NCBI GenBank assembly: GCA_937929945.1
Contig: CALFUK010000028.1
Span: forward strand, 1 to 32,128
Source of the DNA: an uncultured Saprospiraceae bacterium
Lineage (GTDB): Bacteria; Bacteroidota; Bacteroidia; Chitinophagales; Saprospiraceae
Length of the DNA: 32,128 nucleotides
Reading direction: 5' to 3'
The notes under the pieces are model-generated. The model was not told the origin of the DNA. It saw only the letters and a list, made by a program, of their open reading frames with translations, and did no database searches. A program made the translations under genes and the position numbers. Positions 10,901 through 17,901 of this stretch are shown here, in pieces. The stretch's first letter is position 1; each line of letters starts with the position of its first letter.

Positions 10901-13577
10901 GCCTCTCACGATTGAATTTTATGCAGAGACCTGTACTGGAACTTATGATGTCTGTGAAAGCGTCTTATCTGTAGGTGGAAGTACTGAGTACTTTGCGACT
11001 CAAGTAAATACTGATTATTATCTCAGAATATATAATACATCCAATTTGGACAGTGAATTTGTAATGGATCATGTTTGTGGAGATCCCATACCTAATGATG
11101 TCTGTAACGGTGCTGTATTACTGTCGTGTCAAGATACGATTGGTGAGTCCACTGATTTCCTTGCGATTTCTGAGATTGATAATACATTTTGCCCAGCAAC
11201 GACTGCTGATTTATGGTATCTTATCGAAGGAGATAACAAGTTCCATGAGTTCAGCAGATTGTTCTTTACGTTTGAGCAAGAGCAATTTACCATATTTGAG
11301 TCTGCGTCTGATTGTTTAAGTTTTTATAATGAACCATGTTCAAATTCCTTTACTCTCAGTGAGAACATAGATAGTTATTCATTTTTTGCAGAACCTAATA
11401 TTAATTATTTCATTAGGGTGTCAGCTGGAATGGGGGAATCATTCATATCTTTTATCCATAATTGTGAAGATCAGCCAGTCAATGATGTCTGCCAAGAATC
11501 AACGTCTCTACTATGTGGAGATACACTATCTGGAAATACTATTTTTGCAAAGCCTGATTCAGAAAATAGTGGATGCGATTATAGTGTAGAAAATGACCTC
11601 TGGTATTCTATAACAGGAGATGATAGCCAACATGCATTTGAATATATCAGCAGTTCTACCGACCAAATTATTGTGCAGGTATATGATGGCACTTGTGATG
11701 ACTATTACAATAATTGTGTAAAAACAATTCGACTAAATGACTTTTATTTTAGCAATTCCTTTTTTGCTGAACTGGGTAAGGAGTATCTGATAAAAGTATA
11801 TGCTGATTGTTGTGAACCTGGAACATTCTCCATACTTCATTCCTGCCATGGTACTCCATCTAATGATTTATGTATGAATGCGGAATCCATAAACTGTGAA
11901 GACCGCTTTATGATTAATCTACATGCGTCTACTTACGATCCTATCTATTCTGATTGCCACAATAGAGAGTCTGGGGATGTATGGTATACTTTTGAAGGTG
12001 ATGGACTGGTGAAAGTATTTTCAGTCGATAGTACTCGAAATTATAATGCAGGGATAGATTTTTATGCGCAGGAATGCACTAATAAATATAGCTGTATTGA
12101 TCAAATTGGGTTTACAAGTGGATTCATGAACCAAGGCTTTTTAACTGAATCTGGTGTTACTTACTTCATGAGAGTCTATACTAGCTTTCAAGATATTACG
12201 CCATCTTTTAATTTAACTATGAGTTGTATGCCTTTGGCCCCCTCAGATAGCTGTGAAAGTGCAGAAGAATTAGTCTGCGGTCAGCATTATTCAGGGAGTA
12301 CGATTGGTGCAACCCATAATGATAATTTTAAAGAGTGCTACAACCTGTTTGGTGAACCTCCTCTGGTCTGGTATAAAGTAGTAGGAAATAATAGTAACGT
12401 TCAGTTGGCCTTAACTTCGAATGACTTTAATCCAGTCGTTAATATGTACAAAGGAGGATGTGATAAATTAAGTTGCCTTTATCCTACATTCCGTAATTCA
12501 AATACAAACGTTTTACAATTGTCATTTGATGCAGAGAAAGATTCTATCTACTACATGGCCGTGTCATCATCAAGAGAAGAAAGTGGTTTGTTTGAATTAA
12601 GTATAACTTGTGAACCTATCCCTGATAATAATCGAAGAGCGAATGCATCAGCAGCTAATTGTAATGAACTAATTGAAGGTTCCATAATAAATGCAAGTGC
12701 AGATGTAGGAACGGATTCTTGTTCAGATGACGTTATATTTAATCCTGGAGTCTGGTATTCTTTCAGCGCTGATAATGATAGTATAGAATTAGAATTTACG
12801 CAATTAGGATTTTCACCGACTGTACAATTATTTGAGATAGTTGTCAACTCATTTCAGTGTGTTAGCTATAAATCTCTTGATGGAAATGGCCAGATGATTG
12901 ATATTTGTCAGTCTTCGACTCAGCCAAGTTTTTCACTACCATGCCTGATCGTTACTGAAGACACCATCAGTATTCCAATTATTGTTAATAATCTGGAGGA
13001 TGTAATTAAAATGGATCTTGTATTAACTTTTGATAGTTCCGCAGTGTCATTTGTAGGATTTGATAGAAATATTCGTGGAGGCATAAATTATTATTACGAT
13101 CACATCAATGATGAGGTAACGATACTTTGGCAAAATGACACGATGGAGTTTATCAATGGTAACTCATCAATCATTGGACATCTACAGTTTACCAAAAAGG
13201 AAAATGAAGTAACTTACTCTGAATTAATCATATCAGATAAATCAACCATAAGAGTAGCAACATTTGGTGGTTATAGGGAAGGGCCCATTGCTTGTTTAGA
13301 TCATGGTATGATTGCTTTTGAAGAAGATGTGATAGTGTGTGACCAAAGCCTCAAAACTTCATTTAAAACAACAGCAGGCAAAGATTATTTATTGTATATA
13401 TCTGGCGCAGATAATTTAGATGACGGAGACTTTAGCTTTACCATGAACTGTGCAAGAAGTGAAGAAATTACCGTCATTCCAACACTAACTCAGTGGGGCC
13501 TGATCTGTCTAGGATTACTGTTTCTAATTTTTGGCATCGTAGCGATAAAAGACCATTCGCCAAAGTACGCTTCATAA
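4920..13577 (+). CDS. Giant secreted repeat protein: 21 six-Cys repeats, embedded cohesin-like domain, IPTL-CTERM anchor
   Basis: About 2,885 residues. The frame is open from a GTG at 4875, but the ATG at 4920 (MSIFKKQ...) gives a classical signal peptide ending at GVSQ; ATG 4950 is also possible. After it come 21 tandem repeats of about 120-130 residues, each opening with N-D/N-x-C-x-x-A. The shared order is: second Cys (xxCG), G-N/S-T, third Cys, D-L/V-W-Y-x-x-x-G-D, an I-Y-E-G-x-C strand, fifth Cys, F-x-A-E-x-G-x-x-Y-L-I-R, and a closing H-x-C. This is a known kind of Bacteroidota extracellular beta-rich repeat of unknown function. Repeat 21 contains an insertion (about 12862-13332) resembling a cohesin domain. 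The end is IPTLTQWG plus a hydrophobic helix and KD tail, the IPTL-CTERM sorting signal handled by exosortase H type systems. The gene is visibly more AT-rich than its neighbours and converges with the next gene 7 bp away. The role is likely cell-surface adhesion or matrix; this is inference. Confidence 0.9.
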   Translation: MSIFKKQSTIMYRITLLIFFILYSILTGVSQVPVNDDCGNAISIQCGDLVSGSTTGSVSNFNNTACFNEFDPTVWYKFAGDGQVQTFKYVSSEHSSLQLTIVSETCSPGGSFFCKGNHYLSQGDSVRINTEPDVEYFLMIENGCCGDSGEFEFSMHCAPTIENDLCSEALPLSCNENISLYLNDASSEQTTSFCSSRDVNDVWFKMSGDDMFHVFEIEETENSFISVDIYKGDCDTRFDFCPESIEINIYDSFNSFYAESGEEYVIRFYSRSEVSDTINIEHICMLPAMNDQCENAEPFNCGEKLIGNTRFASFSDEYNGCHSENIPDVWYSFIGDGMLHILSADTIEGGSINFDIYQGDCNTEYTDCIQSFLSQSNDYIDASPYNFYAESGVSYLIRPYNYENGYFEISNDCMVPLENDLCENAIAISCDEFIEGDMKFSSFSSIDYPCNNNQGEYDLWYSIIGDGLIHSFSIDSLEFNSISIGITEGACKNISSDCLDFFNLSNQSEYSFLAEAGKEYLLRFSSSQPGGFFRLHHACSEQLSNDDCHSPAPLTCGEQIMGSTATATISSDINNCYYINANDVWYSLEGDGLTHVFSLANSPDGEVGLYIYEGSCNRPVDDCNRNFSLYEDVNFYAESGKSYLIRLTAGCCGTYYNYEIKHECLTPIVNDECIDAIEISCEESLTVNLSIATPTYSSFCGSTNDNDLWYKVIGNGQLIFLKSESSNPVVIDVFENSCPTDFSSCPTSLSLEAGNNNFLAELDQYYYIRLSYYTTLSPFSLIITCEDIASNNECADAFEIECDQDIIGNTSLALDSEISNGCGFNRNKDLWYRIDGDGNIHSFSLMNSTIERVVMSITTNKCEETQDDCMMRSLNPNSEISLVMELGQEYYIIISGDLHDDQGSFNISHDCYEPVLNDFCHNAEIIQCEQVIEGNTKSASNSMDFVGCRSSEKSDLWYFISGSGMIHSFDYLSSESGCVSIDIFESSCPGIYGQCIFSSYLQASEQFKFLDDTGSDYLIRITTCNELTGAFEIEYTCNEAIQNDLCSNAIALTCDDRISGNTALAFNTNEYNGCNREDEGDLWYSITGDDMVHVFEIKSLRTNLSMDIYEGECGAFEECVMETRFYGGKDGTSFFASSGKEYLIRVYYQFNNSGGSFLLDYSCELPPDNNNCLNATPISCNEDQVDGDLTYATGEQGEKDVWYSLIGDDQLHMFLYLAAGNFTSVEIYKQACDGDLNTALINESLSLGNDPVSFIAESGISYLIRIVQRQSNIGGKFSFLHMCMDQLENDLCLDALPINCGEIFSGSTQNATSRNIYNGCVNENRDDVWYKIEGDNQFHYFELLDLDATQIIIDVFSGNCEIPPGGCSQQLRFYKEDDNHFFAENDITYFLRVSSRNFGSDKGFGYFEFNYSCYALAENNECVTAMPIACGDLIQGNTRTATVDQNRDDCYRNLYSDLWYSIQGDNQIHTFKLVDYEKRGIRLTVFEDHCDSTICLSSWYLRQFDSYASFKTESDQTYLVSISSDCCNNEGYFEFEYNCQEPVINDECNNAITLLCGDEMIGTLINTSFTDVITDCVDEADNDVWYTLLGDGLPHGFRLVDPLFSPIKFQLFRNSCEDRYEFCNEQLLFTDNNFDRYFMTEADTEYLVRLSSSLLVDYNYEHLCIDIEEFEAIVPQNDQCSDATDIVCGELLSINFENATPDDLYRECGFSFTSSPGLWYKFIGDGSILTIDGSVNNSAPYIYVYEDDCLNTVCTDNRYQYFSDREVSIKTDLDKTYYILVRSSSFNELVQLSVECSISTVPNELTDDLCEEAIPITCGSSYDVVLKPASFLNESSGCDFENQNEVWFTYFGVGQNVVITTEANEFYSLYVNVFEGNCNRDLINCSFSNVMFPGNNKASFFAERGVEYIIRAFSFKSTTAALSLLFECGQESENSDCQDAIEITCGESFSGNLLIAGHSESFRGCNDNDFPDLWYSLEGDGLVHGFSRSGNTGRPLTIEFYAETCTGTYDVCESVLSVGGSTEYFATQVNTDYYLRIYNTSNLDSEFVMDHVCGDPIPNDVCNGAVLLSCQDTIGESTDFLAISEIDNTFCPATTADLWYLIEGDNKFHEFSRLFFTFEQEQFTIFESASDCLSFYNEPCSNSFTLSENIDSYSFFAEPNINYFIRVSAGMGESFISFIHNCEDQPVNDVCQESTSLLCGDTLSGNTIFAKPDSENSGCDYSVENDLWYSITGDDSQHAFEYISSSTDQIIVQVYDGTCDDYYNNCVKTIRLNDFYFSNSFFAELGKEYLIKVYADCCEPGTFSILHSCHGTPSNDLCMNAESINCEDRFMINLHASTYDPIYSDCHNRESGDVWYTFEGDGLVKVFSVDSTRNYNAGIDFYAQECTNKYSCIDQIGFTSGFMNQGFLTESGVTYFMRVYTSFQDITPSFNLTMSCMPLAPSDSCESAEELVCGQHYSGSTIGATHNDNFKECYNLFGEPPLVWYKVVGNNSNVQLALTSNDFNPVVNMYKGGCDKLSCLYPTFRNSNTNVLQLSFDAEKDSIYYMAVSSSREESGLFELSITCEPIPDNNRRANASAANCNELIEGSIINASADVGTDSCSDDVIFNPGVWYSFSADNDSIELEFTQLGFSPTVQLFEIVVNSFQCVSYKSLDGNGQMIDICQSSTQPSFSLPCLIVTEDTISIPIIVNNLEDVIKMDLVLTFDSSAVSFVGFDRNIRGGINYYYDHINDEVTILWQNDTMEFINGNSSIIGHLQFTKKENEVTYSELIISDKSTIRVATFGGYREGPIACLDHGMIAFEEDVIVCDQSLKTSFKTTAGKDYLLYISGADNLDDGDFSFTMNCARSEEITVIPTLTQWGLICLGLLFLIFGIVAIKDHSPKYAS
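5019..13452 (+). repeat. 21 tandem coding repeats of about 375-390 bp (six-Cys NDxC...DxWY...HxC unit)
   Basis: Repeat starts, taken at the NDxC motif, lie near 5019, 5404, 5785, 6171, 6549, 6924, 7288, 7665, 8044, 8420, 8779, 9170, 9548, 9945, 10333, 10716, 11089, 11478, 11857, 12240 and 12622. Units are strongly diverged at the DNA level and recognisable mainly as protein, so the array is old and not a product of recent slippage. Most units have six conserved cysteines. Unit 10 (8420-8778) is shorter and lacks the third and fifth Cys. Unit 21 lacks the first Cys and is interrupted by the cohesin-like insertion. Confidence 0.88.
12862..13332 (+). other. Cohesin-like domain inserted within the last repeat
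   Basis: Repeat 21 runs normally to its fourth Cys (12855-12860). About 150 residues without repeat character follow, and the repeat then resumes at 13333 with its fifth Cys, the T-x-A-G-K-D-Y-L-L-Y strand and the closing M-N-C. The inserted part has the cohesin order: D-T-I-S-I-P-I-I-V-N-N, an M-D-L-V-L-T-F-D strand followed by V-S-F-V-G-F, a later V-T-I-L-W strand, then I-I-G-H-L-Q-F and an alternating beta pattern. Cohesins bind dockerins in cellulosomes, but related beta-sandwiches occur in many surface proteins; no dockerin partner is visible in this window. Confidence 0.6.
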
Positions 13578-13584
13578 GATCCGC

Positions 13585-13962
13585 CTAAACAAACACCGAG
13601 ACAATTCTTTGCATCAACAAAGAAGTAATCCGCTTGTTCAGCTCAGATCGGTGCTCTATGTAGTAGTCAAACTCCTCAGTGGTCAACATCCCTGCAACCA
13701 GGCCTTGATAGAAGCACTTAAGTTCTTTATTGGTTTTCATCGCTTTATTGATGATCTCTTCTTTATCCACCGAAGACTTACCTTCTAATTTGAGTTTATA
13801 CTTACTGGGATACGCCTCGAAGGCCTTGATGATGATATCATGCTGATATTTGGCTATAGGCCTCAGCACGGTGGACTGGTACGCCTCCATATCATGGCTA
13901 TAGGCTATGCCCTCCGTGGCAGGGATGGTGGGTCTCAAGTCTTTGATGTCTGATCTGCTCAT
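13585..13962 (-). CDS. Small conserved Bacteroidota protein of unknown function
   Basis: 125 residues, no signal peptide or membrane segment. The layout (an N-terminal DLRPTIP motif, VLRPIAKYQHDIIIKAF, then a mostly helical C-terminal half ending in LNKRITSLLMQR) matches small Bacteroidota proteins that databases, as I recall, often label glyoxalase. I see none of the metal-binding His/Glu pattern or the beta-alpha-beta-beta-beta units of a real glyoxalase, so I make no functional call. It converges with the giant repeat gene, with 7 bp between the stops. Upstream, between it and the DUF1800 remnant, lies about 190 bp without a clear gene: a 36-codon open stretch on the same strand ends 2 bp before this start and may be a remnant or chance. 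Confidence 0.6.
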   Translation of the reverse strand: MSRSDIKDLRPTIPATEGIAYSHDMEAYQSTVLRPIAKYQHDIIIKAFEAYPSKYKLKLEGKSSVDKEEIINKAMKTNKELKCFYQGLVAGMLTTEEFDYYIEHRSELNKRITSLLMQRIVSVFV

Positions 13963-14142
13963 AGGCTACTTCGGTGCTAACTCCTCTCTCATAACTACAC
14001 GGCGCCTGATTTGTTCGCCATACACACGCATAGCTGTACTCACAGAGTCGATGCTATGGTGATCGAATTCTCTAAGCTATAGAGCTGAGCATCTAGCCTG
14101 TGACCAATCATAGGGTTTCCCACTACTAAATAGCGGGTGTGA

Positions 14143-14649
14143 CTATACAACTTGGTTTCTATCCCTCTTTGTCAAGGATTCCTACCCAATCTCAATGCGG
14201 CATCTCGATTTCTCTCACAGGCTTCTTACGGAGGGAGCTTCGAAGTAATTGAAGAAGTCGCTGCCATGCGCATAGAGGACTGGATCGATCAGCAGTATGC
14301 TACGAGTCCGCCCCATAGCATCATGGATAAAATCATCGAATACCAAAACATTAAAAATGCCGCTTACAATAGCCCAAATGATACTGGTGCCTATGGTGCT
14401 TACTTTTACTATGCCTGGTGGCAATATGCCATGGCTTCTCTTGACGTGCTGCGGGAGCGCATCGCTTTTGCGCTGAGTGAAATTTTAGTAATCTCTAAAT
14501 TTTCAACTTTCTCAGACGAAGGGTATGCCTTTGGCGCATTCTACGATATCCTATTGGAAAATGCATTTGGCAACTACCGCGATCTCTTAGAATTTACAGC
14601 CGGAATCATGGGCTTGGTTGGAGTGTCTTCACACAACATTATTTGTTAA
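14143..14649 (+). pseudogene. DUF1800 protein, N-terminal remnant
   Basis: The frame carries the start of a DUF1800 domain: ASRFLSQASYGG near the beginning, then EDWIDQQ, YYAWWQYAM, DVLRERIAFALSEILV and ENAFGNYRDLLE. These are the landmarks of the first third of this family, whose members are usually about 450-600 residues. The frame has a stop at 14140-14142 immediately before the homologous part, no ATG ahead of the domain (only a TTG at 14152), no signal peptide, and ends after IMGLVGVSSHN-IIC at 14649. Two thirds of the domain are gone. DUF1800 genes usually sit beside a DUF1501 gene; none is present here. It ends 19 bp before the first amidohydrolase-fold gene, so a deletion may have fused the two loci. 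Confidence 0.75.
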
Positions 14650-14668
14650 TGCACATACGATATAGTGC

Positions 14669-16462
14669 ATGAAATCCTTACCTTTCAGCAAAAGACTATT
14701 CATGGTAAAACATCTATCATTACTATTACTGCTGCTCCTGTCTGCCTTGAGCCAATCTTGGGGCCAAGACGATGTGCCAGACGTGACCTCTACTTTCGCC
14801 ATCACGAATGCTAACATCATAGTCAAGCCCGGACAAATCATAGAAGGTGGCACCATAGTTATCAAGGACGGACTGATCCATCAGGTCGGTAAGAGTGTCA
14901 CTATCCCCATTGATGCAGAGGTGATCGCTGGTGATAGCATGTTCGTCTACGCAGGTTTCATTGCTGCCGCATCTCATGCAGGCATTCCGTCGAAAGAAGA
15001 GAAACGTCAAGGCCGGCCAGAAGGGGTCAAAGTCAGTGATCCTCCAAATGATGTCGCTGGCATCACTCCTCAAAAAAGCATCCGAGAGACGCTGAAGCAT
15101 AATGACGGCTCTATCGCTGCACTGCGCAAGCAGGGCTTCACCATATCTCACACGCTACCCAAGGGCAGAATGATGGCGGGCAGAGGCTCCATCATCTTAC
15201 TGGATGGCGAAAGCGCAGACGATATGATCCTCAGAGAAGATGTATCCCTCGCGGGATCCCTCAAAAGCGCACCCAGAATATATCCAGGCACCACCATCGG
15301 CGTCCTGGCAAAGTGGAGACAGCTCTACAGACAGGCTGACCTGGCGAAGGATCATGAGAAAAAGTACAAAATGGCCCCCAGTGGTATGAAGCGGCCTTCA
15401 TTTAGTCAAGAGATTAAATCACTCTATCCTGTAGTCAATCAGGAGGTGCCTGTATTCTTCTCCGGTCCGAAGCAGATGGATCTACACCGAGCGATGCAGC
15501 TGCAGAAAGAGCTGGGATTCAAAATGGTAGCCATGGATATAGAGCAAGGCTGGAAGCTCATCCCCAGGCTGAAGTCCAGCGGCACCACAGCGATCCTAGG
15601 CATGAATCTGCCTAAAGGAGCCACCAAGAAGGATAAGAAGAAAGACAAGAAAAAAGGCGATGATGCAAAAGAAGAAAAGGGCGAAAAGGAGGATGTAGGT
15701 GATGAGGATAAAAAGAAGCCTGAAGAAAAGAAAGAAGAGCTGACAGAAGAGAAAAAAGCCTTAAAAAAGAGAATCAAAAGCTCTCAGGCGGATTATGTCG
15801 GCCAAGCAGCAGCATTCGAAAAAGCGGCGATCCCTTTTGGATTTTCGCTGACCAAGGTCAAGACCGCTGACATCAAGAAAAACCTCATGGCAATGGTCGA
15901 AGCGGGGCTTTCTGAAGATGCCGCCCTAGCTGCCCTGACCACTAATCCGGCTAAGATCTTAGGCATTAGCTCTATGGCTGGTACCTTAGAAAAGGGTAAA
16001 ATGGCAAATATCATTGTCGCAGACACCAGCTACTTTAAGGAAAAAGTGAACATTAAGTACGTCTTCGTGGATGGCCATAAGCATGAGATGGAAGTTAAGA
16101 AGAAAGAAAAGAAAAAGGGTGAAGGAGAAGCGACTGGTGAAATAGCAGGCACATGGAGCTACGTCGTAGATGTACCTGGCGACAGCCCCGTAGAAGGTAA
16201 GCTTAAGCTCATTGGGGCTGATGATTCTTACACAGCAGAAATCACCACTGATACGGACTCTGACATGATAGAAATCAGTGAGGTAGAGGTAGATGGTAAT
16301 AATGTAAGCTTTGCCTTCACCACTGACATCGATGGGCAGACCATGCCGATCAGCATGTCAATAGATATCACAGACGACGAATTCGAAGGCACAGTAAGTA
16401 TCGCTGGCGGCATGATGACAGCCCCCATCACTGGATCAAAAACATCAACTCCTAATGAATAA
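14669..16462 (+). CDS. Exported amidohydrolase-fold protein lacking the metal site (probable pseudoenzyme)
   Basis: 597 residues, with the start at ATG 14669 or 14702 (MVKHLSLLL); a Leu-rich signal peptide ends at SQSWGQ. Residues about 43-105 are the beta-sandwich start of an imidazolonepropionase-like amidohydrolase (TNANIIVKPGQIIEGGTIVIKDGLI). Where active members have D-A-H-S-H, this protein has A-A-A-S-H (residues 99-103), and I find no counterpart of the later His, His and Asp ligands. Residues about 320-371 are a Lys/Glu/Asp-rich insertion. The C-terminal barrel end is present (TTNPAKILGISSMAGTLEKGKMANIIV), followed by a beta-barrel domain (about 495-590, GTWSYVVDVPGDSPVEGKL) that often trails Bacteroidota amidohydrolases. 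It overlaps the next gene by 8 bp, so translation is probably coupled. It is likely a non-catalytic partner or scaffold of the following enzyme; that role is inference. Confidence 0.8.
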   Translation: MKSLPFSKRLFMVKHLSLLLLLLLSALSQSWGQDDVPDVTSTFAITNANIIVKPGQIIEGGTIVIKDGLIHQVGKSVTIPIDAEVIAGDSMFVYAGFIAAASHAGIPSKEEKRQGRPEGVKVSDPPNDVAGITPQKSIRETLKHNDGSIAALRKQGFTISHTLPKGRMMAGRGSIILLDGESADDMILREDVSLAGSLKSAPRIYPGTTIGVLAKWRQLYRQADLAKDHEKKYKMAPSGMKRPSFSQEIKSLYPVVNQEVPVFFSGPKQMDLHRAMQLQKELGFKMVAMDIEQGWKLIPRLKSSGTTAILGMNLPKGATKKDKKKDKKKGDDAKEEKGEKEDVGDEDKKKPEEKKEELTEEKKALKKRIKSSQADYVGQAAAFEKAAIPFGFSLTKVKTADIKKNLMAMVEAGLSEDAALAALTTNPAKILGISSMAGTLEKGKMANIIVADTSYFKEKVNIKYVFVDGHKHEMEVKKKEKKKGEGEATGEIAGTWSYVVDVPGDSPVEGKLKLIGADDSYTAEITTDTDSDMIEISEVEVDGNNVSFAFTTDIDGQTMPISMSIDITDDEFEGTVSIAGGMMTAPITGSKTSTPNE

Positions 16463-17810
16463 CAGCATGATGAATCATAAACTATATACAGCCATCCTCT
16501 TACTACTGGTCAGCCAGTGGATGATGGCGCAAGACGTACTGATTAAAAACGGTACAGTGATCACCATCACAGATGGGGTGAAAGAGAATACAGATGTACT
16601 CATCCAGAATGGTAGAATCAAATCCATCGGAGAAGGCCTCAGTGCTGGTGATGAGGTCAGAGTCGTAGATGCCGAAGGGATGTATGTCATGCCAGGCATC
16701 ATCGATGCGCACTCCCACATCGGCATCGATGTGGTGAATGAATCCACAGCTCCAGTCACCGCGGAGGTGCGTGTGGGCGACGTGATCAATCCATACGCTG
16801 TATCAATCTACCGAGCACTGGCAGGAGGTGTCACCACGTCACACGCTATGCACGGATCTGCTAATGCGATCGGCGGCCAATGTGAGACCATCAAGCACCG
16901 CTACGGTGAGGAGGATCCAGAAGCACTGAAAATGGAAGGTGCTCCAAGAACCATCAAATTTGCCTTGGGAGAGAATCCTATGCGGGTGCATGGAGAAGGT
17001 CAGGGCATCCAGCCCAAAACCAGAATGGGCATCGAGCAGGTCTTCCGCAAGGCCTTCGCAGAGGCTCAAGAATATGCATCAGCTTGGAAAGACTACAATG
17101 CAGGTAAGAAGCAGGTAGCTCCCGCCTATGATGTCAGAAAAGAAGCTGTGGCAGACATCCTGAGTGGTGAGATCATCATCCACTGCCACTCGTACAGAGC
17201 TGATGAGATTCTGATGCTCATGGACGTATTAGAAGACTATGGTGTGAATCAAATCTGCTTCCAGCATGTGAATGAGGGCTTCAAAGTAGCGCCAGAGTTA
17301 GCGGCATTTGGTGCCAGTGCCTCCGTATTCGCTGACTGGTGGGCCTATAAGTTTGAGGTCTATTACTCCACGGCCTATAATGCAGCCATCCTGACTAAAA
17401 ATAATGTCGTGACCTCCATTAACTCTGATTCTGGAGAGCTGATCAGACACTTATATCACGAAGCAGGCAAGTCTCAAAAATATGGAGATCTGACTGACAA
17501 TGAAGCTCTAAAGCTCATCACCATAAATCCTGCTAAGCAGCTCGGCATCGATGATCGAGTCGGATCCTTAGAAGTAGGGAAAGATGGAGATGTGGCAATA
17601 TTCAGTGCACACCCTTTATCCATTTACGCTATTCCACAGATGACTATTGTAGATGGTACAGTTAGGTTTGATATCCAGGCCGATCCTATCGACATGAGAT
17701 TAGACATTGATCCAGAAGAAGAGATGCCAGCCTTTTACGAATTAGATGCGCACGATCATCACCGCTGTATGGAAGGCGTCTTTGAAGAGTTATTCATGCA
17801 CCAACATTAG
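16455..17810 (+). CDS. Exported amidohydrolase (imidazolonepropionase-like), metal site intact
   Basis: 451 residues. The signal peptide is residues 1-26 (YTAILLLLVSQWMMAQ). The active-site series is complete: D-A-H-S-H (H86, H88), the KFALGEN motif with Glu173 in the region of the bridging ligand, H-C-H at 243-245, His271 in FQHVNEGFK, and Asp325 in INSDSGE. The family terminus NPAKQLGIDDRVGSLEVGKDGDVAIF is cut only by normal variation. By family this is a binuclear or mononuclear metal hydrolase of cyclic amides, dipeptides or related C-N bonds in the periplasm; the substrate is unknown. It starts inside the 3' end of the preceding metal-less paralogue (ATGAATAA overlap), and a second metal-less paralogue follows 91 bp downstream. 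The three form a likely operon. Confidence 0.88.
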   Translation: MNNSMMNHKLYTAILLLLVSQWMMAQDVLIKNGTVITITDGVKENTDVLIQNGRIKSIGEGLSAGDEVRVVDAEGMYVMPGIIDAHSHIGIDVVNESTAPVTAEVRVGDVINPYAVSIYRALAGGVTTSHAMHGSANAIGGQCETIKHRYGEEDPEALKMEGAPRTIKFALGENPMRVHGEGQGIQPKTRMGIEQVFRKAFAEAQEYASAWKDYNAGKKQVAPAYDVRKEAVADILSGEIIIHCHSYRADEILMLMDVLEDYGVNQICFQHVNEGFKVAPELAAFGASASVFADWWAYKFEVYYSTAYNAAILTKNNVVTSINSDSGELIRHLYHEAGKSQKYGDLTDNEALKLITINPAKQLGIDDRVGSLEVGKDGDVAIFSAHPLSIYAIPQMTIVDGTVRFDIQADPIDMRLDIDPEEEMPAFYELDAHDHHRCMEGVFEELFMHQH

Positions 17811-17901
17811 AAGAAATTACTAACGTGAATGACGACAACTCGTAAATAAATGATAGAACGGAGTTAATTACGGTCTGGCATTCAAACAAAAATTTAAGAA
17901 A

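Noticed and set aside
5019-13452. Regular spacing of about 380 bp suggesting a CRISPR-like or satellite array
   Set aside because: The period is coding: one uninterrupted frame, units diverged at the DNA level, and the repetition is seen mainly in the protein.
13585-13962. Naming the small protein glyoxalase
   Set aside because: No metal-ligand pattern or fold hallmark of glyoxalase is visible, so the label seems to be carried over without evidence.
15439-15777. Serine/phenylalanine-rich open frame on the minus strand
   Set aside because: It is the complement of the Lys/Glu-rich codons of the amidohydrolase-like gene and has no independent support.
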